Assembly (NCBI RefSeq): GCF_015690345.1
Contig: NZ_JADPUN010000331.1
Location: 1-33,805, forward strand
Reading direction: 5' to 3'
Length of the DNA stretch: 33,805 nucleotides
Source of the DNA: Plantactinospora alkalitolerans
GTDB taxonomy: Bacteria > Actinomycetota > Actinomycetes > Mycobacteriales > Micromonosporaceae
Below the pieces are notes generated by a model that searched no databases, was not told where the DNA came from, and worked only from the letters and a program-made list of their open reading frames with translations. Positions 7,125 to 15,694 of the stretch are shown piece after piece; position 1 is the first letter of the stretch; each line of letters begins with the position of its first letter. A program made the translations under genes and the position numbers.

Positions 7125-8127
7125 AGACGGGCAGGGCGACCTCGGCCAGCACCGGACGGTGGTCCGAGCCCGGCAGCGGGAAGACCGTCACCCGCCGAAC
7201 CGCGATCCGGCGATCCACCAGGACGTGGTCGATGGTCACCGGAGGGATCCGGTCACCGTCGTACGGCCCCCAGGTGCCGGTCAGCCCCGCCCCGACGGAG
7301 GCGGCGGCGTCGGCGTAGCCGGTGTCCATCAGCCGGCGCAGTGCGGCATGGTCGAGCGTGGCGTTGAAGTCACCGGCCAGGATCCGCAGCGGCCCCCGTG
7401 GGGTGGCGGACGGCTGGGCCCGCAGGTCGTCCCGCCAGTCCGGCAGCCTGGACAGCGTGGCCGGCGCCATCGGGTGCACGGACTCGACCAGCACCGACGG
7501 TCCGGCAGCCGGCCGCACCGTCCCGTACGCCTGGGAGAAGCCGCCGGTGTTGCGCCGGGTGCCGGCGTCCCGCAGCGGAAGCCGGGAGTACAGCGCCGAA
7601 CCGGTCGTCCCCGGCTCCGGATTGACCTGCCGGTACGGCAGCAGCGCGGCCAGCCCGAGCTGATCCAGCGCCGTCTCCGCGTCCGGAGTGAACTCCTGCA
7701 TTGCCAGCAGATCGACCCGGTGGGCCCGGACCAGCGCGATCAGGGCGGCCGGCTCGGCGGCCCCGGCGAGCAGGTTGGCGGTCAGCACCCGCAGGACCGG
7801 GCCTCCGGCGACCGGCGGCTCGTCGGCCAGGGCCCGGGGCGCGACCAGGCCGACCAGAACGATCACGGCCAGCGCGGCGGCGCCGGCCGCCCACCACCGC
7901 CGGACGGCGAGGGCCAGCCCGAGCGGCACCACCGTCCAGGCCGCCAGGTACGGGGTGAAGGCGAGCAACTGCACCAGCGGACCCCGCTCCAGCCCGCCGA
8001 GTCGGATCGCCGCCCAGCCGAGTCCCGGCGCGACGAGCAGCCAGCACAGCACGGTGCGCGGAACCCGACGCCGACGGCCGGCGACCGCTGGTTCGGACGC
8101 CGGGTCCGAGGCGAGATCAACGCTCAT
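7120..8127 (-). CDS. Membrane-anchored endonuclease/exonuclease/phosphatase family protein
   Basis: 335 residues. Three predicted membrane helices near the N-terminus (about 25-42, 52-75 and 80-98) are followed by an EEP domain likely outside the cell. EEP motifs seen are VLTANLL (Asn), LLAMQEF (metal-binding Glu at about 145), GSALYSRLPL, LAGDFNATLDH (Asp/Asn), TIDHVLV and the C-terminal SDHRPVLAEV with the catalytic His. Family members cleave nucleic acids, sphingomyelin or phosphoinositides; the membrane-anchored actinobacterial type is uncharacterised. The start is the ATG at 8127 in front of an Asp/Ala/Arg-rich cytoplasmic tail. Confidence 0.88.
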   Translation of the reverse strand: MSVDLASDPASEPAVAGRRRRVPRTVLCWLLVAPGLGWAAIRLGGLERGPLVQLLAFTPYLAAWTVVPLGLALAVRRWWAAGAAALAVIVLVGLVAPRALADEPPVAGGPVLRVLTANLLAGAAEPAALIALVRAHRVDLLAMQEFTPDAETALDQLGLAALLPYRQVNPEPGTTGSALYSRLPLRDAGTRRNTGGFSQAYGTVRPAAGPSVLVESVHPMAPATLSRLPDWRDDLRAQPSATPRGPLRILAGDFNATLDHAALRRLMDTGYADAAASVGAGLTGTWGPYDGDRIPPVTIDHVLVDRRIAVRRVTVFPLPGSDHRPVLAEVALPVF

Positions 8128-8168
8128 GCCGGCACGCTAACCATCCGGTGTGGAGGGCCTGTGAAGAT

Positions 8169-8231
8169 CGTGTGCGGGGCCCGGCGGAACGTGTGCGGGG
8201 GCTGGCGGAACGTGTGCGGGGCCCTGGCGGC
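8169..8231. repeat. 21-bp tandem repeat, three copies
   Basis: Three units start at 8169, 8190 and 8211, each beginning CGTGTGCGGGG and ending GGCGGAA or a variant. They lie between the EEP gene start and the end of the 378-aa secreted gene. The unit resembles the complement of the 21-bp unit at the left edge of the window. Confidence 0.85.
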
Positions 8232-8258
8232 TGGTCTCCGGCAGCCACCCGATCGGGG

Positions 8259-9395
8259 TCAGCCGGCCGACGGCCAGGTGTCGGTGAGCACGCCGGTCAG
8301 CGCGTCGTAGCGGTAGACGGTCGTCCGGTGCGGCCGGGTCGTCCCGTGCTCCTTGACCTGGGTGACCAGGATGCCGATCTTGACATGGTCCTGGCTGACG
8401 ACCGAACGCCACGGCACGCCGTTCCGGGAGACGTTGACCCCGTGCGAGAAGTCGCCGTCCGGTGCGGTGATCGAGTATCGGGGCCCGGCCGGCGGGTCGA
8501 TGTCCAGTCCACCGTCGGTCCGGATGGTGAGGGTGACGACCAGGGCGCCGGACGGGTCGTGGATCTGCGCCGGATCCCCGGCGTAGAAGCGGCTCCGGCC
8601 CTGGCCCTGGATGTCCATGCCGTTGTAGAAGGTCTTGCCCTGCGCGTCGACCCAGAAGTGCGGGACGTGCGCCCCGGCCGCGCCGTAGGTGAGGCCGGGA
8701 TAGTAGGCCAGGTGCCAGTGCGGCGGGTTGTCCGGATGCAGCACGTTGTTCGTCTCGAAGCCCATCAGGGAGAAGAAGTGGGCCTTGCGGCGTGCCTCGG
8801 CGGCCAGCCCCGAGTCCTGGAGCACCGCCTCGGTCGCGATCATGTAGTTGATCACCGATCCGGCCTGTACCGCGGGCCACGGCACGCTGGTCCACGGCCC
8901 CGCCACCCGGTCCGGATCGTTGTGCTCGATCCGCCAGTGCACCCCGCTCGCCGTGGAGCCGTTGAGCATGCTCCAGACCTGGACCGTCGCCTGGTTCGCG
9001 TTCACCGTCGACCAGATGACCGGAACGACGAAGCTCACCCGGTACGGCGCACCAGCGTGCCGGCGTACCGCGAGCCGGGTGTCGGTGGCGATCACGGATC
9101 CGATCCAGGTGCCGGGCCAGTCGACCGTGACCGTCACCGCCTCGCTGCGCGGACCCCGGATGAAGGAGTAGTACTCGGCGCGGCTGGCGACCTGGTGCTG
9201 GGCGCCGGGTACGAGTTCGTAGCCGGCGGGCAGGGTGATCTCCGGGGTGCCGGGCTCCCCGGGGATCGCCTTGACGAGCCGGAAACCCGCATAGGCGGGC
9301 ACGGGCACCGGGTCGGGGGCCGCGACCGCCGGGGCCGCGAACGCGACGACCGAGGTTGTCGCCAGCAGTACCGTCAACCACCGTCGCAGCACCAC
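8259..9395 (-). CDS. Secreted protein of unknown function with a His/Trp-rich motif
   Basis: 378 residues. The signal peptide MVLRRWLTVLLATTSVVAF is probably cleaved after AVAA (about 26). The large mature region is rich in Trp, Tyr and His, with a central LHPDNPPHWHLAYYPG followed by HVPHFWVD and FYNGMDIQG. The clustered His residues suggest a metal or substrate site, but no family is recognised. GTG 9395 has GAAAGG about 6 nt upstream. A TAAAAT on its strand in the upstream gap could be the -10 box. It is divergent from the MoxR operon. Confidence 0.72.
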   Translation of the reverse strand: MVLRRWLTVLLATTSVVAFAAPAVAAPDPVPVPAYAGFRLVKAIPGEPGTPEITLPAGYELVPGAQHQVASRAEYYSFIRGPRSEAVTVTVDWPGTWIGSVIATDTRLAVRRHAGAPYRVSFVVPVIWSTVNANQATVQVWSMLNGSTASGVHWRIEHNDPDRVAGPWTSVPWPAVQAGSVINYMIATEAVLQDSGLAAEARRKAHFFSLMGFETNNVLHPDNPPHWHLAYYPGLTYGAAGAHVPHFWVDAQGKTFYNGMDIQGQGRSRFYAGDPAQIHDPSGALVVTLTIRTDGGLDIDPPAGPRYSITAPDGDFSHGVNVSRNGVPWRSVVSQDHVKIGILVTQVKEHGTTRPHRTTVYRYDALTGVLTDTWPSAG

Positions 9396-9449
9396 GATGC
9401 GCCTTTCGGAGTTTCGTCCCGCCCCGGCGCCCCGTGACGGTTTTGCGTG

Positions 9450-9473
9450 CTGTCGATTTTATTGGTACGACAG
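9450..9473. promoter_or_regulatory. Inverted repeat in the divergent promoter region
   Basis: CTGTCG (9450-9455) and CGACAG (9468-9473) form a perfect 6-bp inverted repeat around an AT-rich 12-nt spacer. The spacer contains ATTTTA, which is TAAAAT on the minus strand and a possible -10 box for the 378-aa secreted gene. It may be a repressor site. Confidence 0.3.
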
Positions 9474-9570
9474 GGATTTCCGGGACCCCGAGTTGCCGGA
9501 GTTGCCGAACTTGTGATGACGCGCGGGTGACCGCCGGGTTTGCCACTGGTCAGGGCGGGAAGCCCGCACC

Positions 9571-10620
9571 GTGACGGACATGTCAGACACCGTGACCACC
9601 GGACCCAGCCCGGTCGAGACCGTTTCGGTCGGACCAGAGCTGGAGCAGGCACTCTTCGAGGTCAAACGCGTCATCGTCGGGCAGGACCGGCTCGTCGAAC
9701 GCCTCTTCACCGCGCTGCTGGCCAACGGGCACTGCCTGCTCGAAGGCGTACCCGGGGTGGCCAAGACGCTTGCCGCGCAGACCATGGCGACCGCCGTCGG
9801 CGGCAGCTTCTCCCGGATCCAGTTCACCCCGGACCTGGTGCCGTCGGACATCGTCGGCACCCGGATCTACCGGGCGTCGAAGGAGAACTTCGACGTGGAA
9901 CTGGGACCGGTGATGGCGAACCTGGTACTGGCCGACGAGATAAACCGGGCGCCGGCCAAGGTGCAGTCCGCGCTGCTGGAGGCGATGGCCGAGCGGCAGG
10001 TCTCGATCGGCGGGCGCAGCTATCCGGTGCCGGAGCCGTTCCTCGTCCTGGCCACCCAGAACCCGATCGAGTCCGAGGGCGTCTACCAACTCCCGGAGGC
10101 GCAACGGGACCGGTTCCTGATGAAGGTGCTGGTCGACTATCCGACCGATGTGGACGAACTGGCCATTCTCTACCGGATGAGCGCCGAGCGTCCCACCGCC
10201 CGTGCCGTCCTCGACGCGCAGCGCCTGCGCGCACTCCAGGACCGGGCGTCGCGGGTGTTCGTCCACCACGCGCTCGCCGAGTACGTCGTCCGGCTGATCC
10301 TGGCCACCCGGGATCCCGCCCGGTTCGGGTTGCCGGAGGTGGCGCCACTGCTCGCGTACGGGGCGAGCCCCCGGGCCACCCTCGGCCTGGTGGCGGCCGC
10401 CCGGGCCCAGGCCCTGCTGCGCGGTCGGGACTACGTGCTGCCCGACGACGTACGGGAACTGGCGTCCGAGGTGATCGCACACCGGCTGGTGCTCTCCTTC
10501 GACGCCATCGCCGACGGTGTGCCGGCGGAGTCGGTGGTGCAGCGGCTGGTCGAGGCCGTCCCACCGCCCCGGATCGCACCCAGCCGCGAACACCACCGGT
10601 CGGGCCTGGCGGTCGCGTGA
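9571..10620 (+). CDS. MoxR-family AAA+ ATPase
   Basis: 349-residue cytoplasmic AAA+ ATPase of the MoxR type, thought to act as a chaperone that matures or activates VWA-domain partners. Walker A is GVPGVAKT (59-66), Walker B LVLADEINRAP (118-128), sensor 1 lies in LATQNPIESEGVYQLPEAQ, followed by the arginine region QRDRF and the lid motif GASPRATLGLV. The GTG at 9571 has GGGA 10 nt upstream; ATG 9580 is an in-frame alternative. The stop codon overlaps the next gene by GTGA, so the MoxR, DUF58 and VWA genes are translationally coupled. Confidence 0.93.
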   Translation: MTDMSDTVTTGPSPVETVSVGPELEQALFEVKRVIVGQDRLVERLFTALLANGHCLLEGVPGVAKTLAAQTMATAVGGSFSRIQFTPDLVPSDIVGTRIYRASKENFDVELGPVMANLVLADEINRAPAKVQSALLEAMAERQVSIGGRSYPVPEPFLVLATQNPIESEGVYQLPEAQRDRFLMKVLVDYPTDVDELAILYRMSAERPTARAVLDAQRLRALQDRASRVFVHHALAEYVVRLILATRDPARFGLPEVAPLLAYGASPRATLGLVAAARAQALLRGRDYVLPDDVRELASEVIAHRLVLSFDAIADGVPAESVVQRLVEAVPPPRIAPSREHHRSGLAVA

Positions 10621-11618
10621 CTCGCGTCGACCCCCAGCCGAACCGGAGCGACCCGACGCTGCGGCAGCTCGCGCCCGAGCACCGGCTGCGCCGGCTGGAA
10701 CTGCTGGTCACCCGGCGGCTCGACGGGATGCTGCACGGCCAGCACCTCGGCCTGCTGCCGGGCCCCGGCAGCGAGTACACCGGCGCCCGCGAGTACCGGG
10801 CCGGCGACGACGAGGTACGCCGGATGGACTGGGCGGTGACCGCGCGTACGACGCTGCCGCACGTCCGGGAGGTGGACGCCGACCGGGAACTCTGCACCTG
10901 GCTGCTGGTCGACTCGACCCCGAGCATGGACTTCGGCACCGCCGAACTCGAGAAGCGCGAACTGGCGGTCGCGGCGGTCGCGGCGGTCGGCTTCCTCACC
11001 GCCGGGGCGGGCAACCGACTCGGCGCGCACCTGCTGGACGCCAGCGGGGTACGCCGCTATCCCGCCCGCAGTGGCCGGGCCCACCTGCTGGGGCTGCTCG
11101 GTGCGCTGCTCGCGGCACCCCGGGGAGACGTCGGCGGCACTCCGCCGTCGCTCGCCGAGGCGGTGACGGCGCTGCACCGGGCCAACCCGAAACGGGGACT
11201 GGCGGTCATCGTCTCCGACTTCCTCGACGGCCTGCCCGACGGCGAGGGCGGCACACCGGACTGGGAACGCGCGGTCCACCGGCTCGCCGTACGGCACCAG
11301 GTCCTCGCCGTGGAGGTGGTCGACCCGCGCGAGCTGGAACTGCCGGACATCGGCCTGGTCACCCTGATGGACCCGGAGACCGGGCGTCGTCGGGAGGTGT
11401 CCACCGGGGACCGCCGGCTCCGGGAACGGTACGCGGTCGCCGCCGCCGAGCAGCGCGAACTGGTACGGCAGGCGCTGCGCCGGACCGGCGCAGCACACCT
11501 GTCCCTGCGCACCGATCGGGACTGGACCGCCGACGTCGTACGGCACGTGCACACCCAGCGCCGACTGGCGGGGGCGACCCGGGCACCACGAACGGCGGTA
11601 CGGGGAGGCACGGCATGA
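10617..11618 (+). CDS. DUF58 domain protein (VWA-like)
   Basis: 333 residues, soluble, part of the MoxR/DUF58/VWA module. The DUF58 signature GSEYTGAREYRAGDDEVRRMDW is followed by a VWA-like fold with the MIDAS-type segment VDSTPSMDFG (Thr in place of the first Ser) and IVSDFLDGLPD. It is probably a client or partner of MoxR in envelope assembly or stress tolerance, as in Bat-type operons; that role is inferred. GTG 10617 overlaps the moxR stop by 4 nt and its own stop overlaps the next ATG. Confidence 0.9.
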   Translation: MTRVDPQPNRSDPTLRQLAPEHRLRRLELLVTRRLDGMLHGQHLGLLPGPGSEYTGAREYRAGDDEVRRMDWAVTARTTLPHVREVDADRELCTWLLVDSTPSMDFGTAELEKRELAVAAVAAVGFLTAGAGNRLGAHLLDASGVRRYPARSGRAHLLGLLGALLAAPRGDVGGTPPSLAEAVTALHRANPKRGLAVIVSDFLDGLPDGEGGTPDWERAVHRLAVRHQVLAVEVVDPRELELPDIGLVTLMDPETGRRREVSTGDRRLRERYAVAAAEQRELVRQALRRTGAAHLSLRTDRDWTADVVRHVHTQRRLAGATRAPRTAVRGGTA

Positions 11619-12574
11619 CATGGCAGTCTCCGGAGCGGCTGTTGCTGCTGCTGGGCGTGGTGGGGCTCGCCATCTGGTACCTCGTGCTGCAACGGCGCCG
11701 CAGCCGGTACGCGGTGCGGTTCACGAACCTGCGGCTGCTGGACCGGGTCGCGCCGGACCGGCCGTCCTGGCGCCGGCACGTTCCGGCCGGGCTGTTCCTC
11801 GGCATGCTGGGCCTGCTGGTGGTCGGCTTCGCCCGGCCGGAGGCCGAGGTCCGGGTGCCCCGGGAGCGGGCCACCGTGATGGTGGCGGTGGACGTCTCGA
11901 CCTCCATGCTGGCCACCGATGTGGAGCCGGACCGGCTGGCGGCGGCGAAGTCGGCTGCGCACAAGTTCGCCGACACGCTGCCCGACGAGTTCAACGTCGG
12001 GCTGGTCGCCTTCGCCGGCAGCGCGGCGGTCCTGGTGCCGCCGAGCACCGACCGCTCGGTACTGCACGCCGGGATCAAGCGGCTCGCCGAGGGCAGCACC
12101 GGGGTCCAGGGCACCGCCATCGGCGAGGCGATCGGCACCTCGCTGGAGGCGATCAAGACCTTCGACGCCCAGGCGGCGAAGAACCCGCCACCGGCCCGGG
12201 TCGTGCTGCTCTCCGACGGCGCGAACACCTCCGGGCGGGACCCGATGGCGGCGGCCGACGAGGCGGTGCAGGTGGGCGTGCCGGTGCACACGATCTCGTT
12301 CGGCACCGCGTCCGGCTACGTCGCCCGGGGCGGTCGGCCGATCCGGGTACCGGTCGACGGCCAGACCCTGCGGGCGGTCGCGGAACAGACCAAGGGCGGG
12401 TACCACGAGGCGGGAACCAGCGCCGAGTTGCGCGCCGTGTACGAGGACATCGGGACCTCGGTGGGTTACCGCACGGAGAAGCAGGACATCTCCGCCCGGT
12501 TCATCGGGATCGGGCTGCTGCTGGCCCTCGCGGCGGCCGGCGGCTCGATGGCGTGGTTCTCCCGGCTGCCCTGA
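11615..12574 (+). CDS. VWA domain membrane protein (BatA-like)
   Basis: 319 residues. N-terminal membrane helices at about 8-25 and 57-73, an extracytoplasmic or inter-helix von Willebrand A domain (about 85-285) with the full MIDAS set DVSTSM (93-98), TGVQGTAIGEA and LLSDGANT, and a C-terminal helix (about 298-316) place it in the BatA/YfbK-like group. It is the likely membrane target of the MoxR ATPase encoded two genes upstream. ATG 11615 overlaps the DUF58 stop (ATGA) and has GGGGAGG upstream. Confidence 0.92.
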   Translation: MTWQSPERLLLLLGVVGLAIWYLVLQRRRSRYAVRFTNLRLLDRVAPDRPSWRRHVPAGLFLGMLGLLVVGFARPEAEVRVPRERATVMVAVDVSTSMLATDVEPDRLAAAKSAAHKFADTLPDEFNVGLVAFAGSAAVLVPPSTDRSVLHAGIKRLAEGSTGVQGTAIGEAIGTSLEAIKTFDAQAAKNPPPARVVLLSDGANTSGRDPMAAADEAVQVGVPVHTISFGTASGYVARGGRPIRVPVDGQTLRAVAEQTKGGYHEAGTSAELRAVYEDIGTSVGYRTEKQDISARFIGIGLLLALAAAGGSMAWFSRLP

Positions 12575-12644
12575 TCCGACGCCGACCGTCCCGATCGGAT
12601 TTCTGCCGTGATCCGACGAGGAGTGGACTGACGAGGAGTGAGCT

Positions 12645-13520
12645 ATGGCAACGCAGACCGGGCTCGGCGAACCCCGCGGCCCATGGTTCATCTCACCGGA
12701 TCTCGAACCGGACGGGCGCGGTGGTCCGCTCGTACCCGATGGGCCGTTCGCGCCGACCAGGGCCGCGCGGCGGCGGCGGGCGCTGCTCGCCGCGCTCGCG
12801 GTGGTCGCCCTCTCGATCGGCTCCGGCGGGCTGGCCGGCGGATACGTGGCCAGTCAGGAGTCGGCGGGTGGGCCGGGGAAGGCGGCCCAGGCCGCGGTCC
12901 CGGCCGACCTGGTGGCCGCGGCCGCGCAGGTGGTGCCCGGGGTCGTCTCGGTGATGGTGGCCGGGGGCGGCAGGTCGGCCGGTGGTTCCGGATTCGCCCT
13001 CGACGACATGCACCACGTCATCACCAACGACCACATCGTGGCCCGGGGCGGCGGTGGGGAGTCCGGCGGCGCGGTGATGGTCGAGACCTCGGACGGGCGG
13101 CAGTTCCCGGCCCGGATCGTCGGCCGGGACTCCAGCAGTGACATCGCGGTGCTCCGGGTGCCACCGTCGGCCGGCCTGGCGGCGCTGCAGTTGGCGAAAC
13201 CCGGCGTGACCCGGGTGGGTGAACCGGTACTCGCGGTCGGTTCCCCACTGGGGCTGGCCGGCACGGTCACCGCCGGCATCGTGAGCGCGCTGGACCGCGA
13301 GGTCCGGTTGGGCGACAACCGGCACATCGCCGTGCAGACCGACGCCTCGATAAACCCCGGCAACTCCGGTGGACCGCTGGTCAACGCCCGGGGGGAGGTG
13401 GTCGGGGTGAACACCGCGATCGCCACCATCGACGGCAGCGGGTCGATCGGAATCGGGTTCGCCATCCCGATCGAACAGGCGCAGCAGGTCGCCGACACCC
13501 TGATCGGCAAGGGCGGCTGA
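12645..13520 (+). CDS. Membrane-anchored trypsin-like serine protease (HtrA/DegP-type, no PDZ)
   Basis: 291 residues. A cytoplasmic N-tail (1-45) and one membrane helix (about 46-68) precede an extracellular S1C protease domain. The triad is H130 (TNDHIV), D166 (SSDIAVL) and S241 (NPGNSGGPL). Unlike full HtrA it stops after the protease core and has no PDZ domain. ATG 12645 has GAGGAG about 7 nt upstream. GACGAGGAGTG occurs twice (12615-12625, 12630-12640), duplicating the ribosome binding site. It lies 70 nt after the VWA gene and may belong to the same envelope-quality operon. Confidence 0.9.
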   Translation: MATQTGLGEPRGPWFISPDLEPDGRGGPLVPDGPFAPTRAARRRRALLAALAVVALSIGSGGLAGGYVASQESAGGPGKAAQAAVPADLVAAAAQVVPGVVSVMVAGGGRSAGGSGFALDDMHHVITNDHIVARGGGGESGGAVMVETSDGRQFPARIVGRDSSSDIAVLRVPPSAGLAALQLAKPGVTRVGEPVLAVGSPLGLAGTVTAGIVSALDREVRLGDNRHIAVQTDASINPGNSGGPLVNARGEVVGVNTAIATIDGSGSIGIGFAIPIEQAQQVADTLIGKGG

Positions 13521-13602
13521 GCCACCGCACCCGCCCCGGTACCGGCCGCGGCGTTCGACCGTCGTGCTCGGTGGCGGCCGGCGGCTTCGCACGGATGGGA
13601 AC

Positions 13603-13608
13603 TAACCT
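13603..13608 (+). promoter_or_regulatory. -10 box of leaderless promoter, arfB
   Basis: TAACCT stands six bases before ATG 13615, and no Shine-Dalgarno is present at the right distance. Confidence 0.45.
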
Positions 13609-13614
13609 CAGCAG

Positions 13615-14040
13615 ATGGCCGACGACCTGCGCGTGACCGACCGACTGGTGATCCCCGGCGGTGAGTTGCGGGAGCGCTTCTCCCGTTCCTCCGGACCGGG
13701 CGGGCAGGGCGTCAACACCACCGATTCGCGGGTGGAACTCTCCTACGACGTCGGCTCCTCGCCGACACTGCCGGAGCGGCTCCGGGAACGCGCCGTCGAA
13801 CGACTCGCCGGCCGGCTGGTCGACGGCGTGCTCACGGTCACCGCCAGCGAGCACCGGGCGCAGCTCGCCAACCGCGAGGCGGCCCGGGCCCGGCTGGCGG
13901 CGCTGCTGCGGGACGCGGTGGCGGCCCCGCCCCCGACCCGGCGTGCGACGAAGCCGAGCCGGGGGGCGAAGGAACGGCGGCTGGCCGAGAAGAAGCGACG
14001 CGGCCAGATCAAGCAGTTGCGCCGGGGCGACGGGGACTGA
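13615..14040 (+). CDS. arfB: Alternative ribosome-rescue peptidyl-tRNA hydrolase ArfB (YaeJ/ICT1 type)
   Basis: 141 residues, the normal length for ArfB. The release-factor GGQ motif is at 29-31 in SSGPGGQGVNTTDSRVEL. The C-terminal tail from about 105 is highly basic (THR/Lys/Arg, TKPSRGAKERRLAEKKRRG), the part that enters the empty mRNA channel of stalled ribosomes. It hydrolyses peptidyl-tRNA on non-stop ribosomes. The codon-recognition domains of RF1/RF2 are absent. The gene probably has its own leaderless promoter. Confidence 0.93.
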   Translation: MADDLRVTDRLVIPGGELRERFSRSSGPGGQGVNTTDSRVELSYDVGSSPTLPERLRERAVERLAGRLVDGVLTVTASEHRAQLANREAARARLAALLRDAVAAPPPTRRATKPSRGAKERRLAEKKRRGQIKQLRRGDGD

Positions 14041-14158
14041 CCTGCCCGGAACTCATGGAGGCATTGCACCCCTGTTGGGAGGCCAAGCGCTGACATGACG
14101 GCGAGGTGGGCATTAGAGGCAGGGCACGATAGCCCCGCCTTGATCGCCCTGCGGTGCT

Positions 14159-14938
14159 TCAGGCGGCAGGTACCAGCTGTTCGAGGTTCCGCCAGTCCTT
14201 GGCCGCCCACTCCATCAGTTGCCGTACACGCTCCTTGCCCTCGTTAACCACCACATCGACGAAGCACTCGCACTTCGCCAGGTCCCTGCCATTGATCACG
14301 CACACCACGATGCCTGCGATCTGCATCCCTCTCGACACCGCCACAAGCTGCTGATCCCACGGCAGTGGTATCCGCTTGGCGATCTCCTTGCCGAACATCC
14401 TGACCACGCGGGGCGTACCGATCAGATCCAAGAGGAAGCCCGCCAGGTCCCCGATCCGGCCGTGTAGCCAGTCCTTGCCATCCAAGGCGGCACGGGCGAG
14501 GCGAGCGAGCCCTTTGCAGTTCCGTCCCGACCAGTCGCGGGTCAGTTGCGACCAGAGCTGGTCCCCGCCGTATCTAGCAGCCTGAGCTGCGGCAGCGTCG
14601 GTCGCCCCGACCGCGACGGTCGCCTGGAAGTAGTTAACTGCCTCGGCGACGAGAGTCTCTCGCGCTGGAGGTGAGAGCGGCAGACGGGGTTGAGATGATG
14701 CCCGGCCCGTACGTGGCGCAGGTGCAGCCCGTCGAGCTTGTGGGAGAGTTTTCGCCTTAGCCTTCTTGGGTGTGTGCTTGGCGTACTCCGACAGACGTCC
14801 ACGCAATGGAACCTCTGGGCGGCCGATGTGCTGCGGGCACCTCTGGCCCGGCTGGCTGACGCGGCGCTGACATGCGCGCCCGTCCTCGTCACGCGGTCCC
14901 CTGCACTTGATCGTTTGTTTGCGCGGCCTTTCCGCCAT
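14159..14938 (-). CDS. Protein of unknown function with N-terminal Cys/His cluster
   Basis: 259 residues. The N-terminus has C12-x10-C23-x10-C34-x2-H37 (KCRGPRDEDGRAC to RCPQH), a likely small zinc-binding module, followed by a basic, Pro-rich linker (about 50-95) and an alpha-helical C-terminal region (ETLVAEAVNYFQATVAVGA to RVRQLMEWAAKDW). The family is not recognised. ATG 14938 is preferred because TACGGT stands 5 nt before it; a GTG at 14962 would add eight residues. Codon use is less GC-biased than in the flanking genes, suggesting an accessory or transferred gene. Confidence 0.65.
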   Translation of the reverse strand: MAERPRKQTIKCRGPRDEDGRACQRRVSQPGQRCPQHIGRPEVPLRGRLSEYAKHTPKKAKAKTLPQARRAAPAPRTGRASSQPRLPLSPPARETLVAEAVNYFQATVAVGATDAAAAQAARYGGDQLWSQLTRDWSGRNCKGLARLARAALDGKDWLHGRIGDLAGFLLDLIGTPRVVRMFGKEIAKRIPLPWDQQLVAVSRGMQIAGIVVCVINGRDLAKCECFVDVVVNEGKERVRQLMEWAAKDWRNLEQLVPAA

Positions 14939-14999
14939 GGCCGACCGTAGCCAGAACGACACGGGGCACGACAGGCATCGATCATGTCGGATCTAGGAC

Positions 15000-15128
15000 A
15001 TGGCCGCAGCGTCAACGCAAGCGTTCGGTTTGCACATCACCGGTGAGGTGCACCTGATCCAGGGGCTTGCGAACCCGGACTGGGAGGCTGGGCGGTTGCT
15101 TGACCGGATGAGGAGGCGGAGGCGATGA
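15000..15128 (+). CDS. Short ORF or gene remnant (42 aa)
   Basis: Open frame with ATG 15000 directly after CTAGGAC, encoding a peptide that contains LHITGEVHLIQGLANPDWEA and ends in a run of arginines. It has the look of the C-terminal end of a larger protein rather than a full domain. Nothing is recognised. It lies in the gap between two minus-strand genes; it could be chance. Confidence 0.25.
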   Translation: MAAASTQAFGLHITGEVHLIQGLANPDWEAGRLLDRMRRRRR

Positions 15129-15136
15129 GCAAGCTG

Positions 15137-15694
15137 CTACGGCATCGTGGGGAGTGCCTCGGCCTGCTCCTGGTCCACCACTACGTCACGCCACTCCCCA
15201 TCGCTCAGCCAGTACACCGCCCGGATGGGCAGATTCCTGTGAGTCACGATCCACAGGCCAACCATGCCCTCCGGCAGTCGGGGTGCTCTGGCCGGCGTCG
15301 CACCGTCGATGAGGGCTCCGAACTCTCCGAGCCAGTCAACCGTCACGATGATGACCACGTGACGCTCTCTGAGACCCGAGATGCTGAGCTTGTGGATCAC
15401 ATCCGAGCTTGCGTCAAGGAGTGCTTCGCAACGCTGTACAACCTCATCAATCTCGATGGACCAGCTGGCGCTCGGGAACGGCCAGAGGTAGAAACCGGGT
15501 GGATGACGCGAGGTGGCGGGTTGCGCCCAGCAGGAGGCGACGCCCAGCTTACGGAACTCCGGCGGCCATGGTTCAAAATGGGCGTCGCGTTGCAAGCGCC
15601 TGGTGCCGGCTCGTTCGAGGTCAGCGAGGATCGCGGCCGCGACCTTCCGCAGTTCCTTGACGCGTGCACCTGGCTTGACGGTCACGGTCCACAT
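15137..15694 (-). CDS. Protein of unknown function, start uncertain
   Basis: 185 residues from ATG 15694. The mature-looking sequence has alternating hydrophobic and charged blocks (WTVTVKPGARVKELRKVAAA, HVVIIVTVDWLGEFGALIDG, GLWIVTHRNLPIRAVYWLSDG), which read like a real alpha/beta protein; the opposite strand frame does not. No family is recognised. The frame stays open upstream, with protein-like sequence (GRTFRYGGFKSCVHHHTT) but only a TTG (15805) and a GTG inside merR as starts, so the gene may have lost its 5' end or overlap the merR region. Codon bias is weaker than in the neighbours. Confidence 0.55.
   Translation of the reverse strand: MWTVTVKPGARVKELRKVAAAILADLERAGTRRLQRDAHFEPWPPEFRKLGVASCWAQPATSRHPPGFYLWPFPSASWSIEIDEVVQRCEALLDASSDVIHKLSISGLRERHVVIIVTVDWLGEFGALIDGATPARAPRLPEGMVGLWIVTHRNLPIRAVYWLSDGEWRDVVVDQEQAEALPTMP

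Noticed and set aside
9540-10616. Long plus-strand frame extending the DUF58 gene upstream
   Set aside because: It overlaps the whole moxR gene in another frame; the GTGA overlap at 10617 is the normal coupled start.
13521-13575. GCCACCG/CGGTGGC inverted repeat after the protease gene as a terminator
   Set aside because: The arms are only 7 bp with a loop of over 40 nt; too weak to call.
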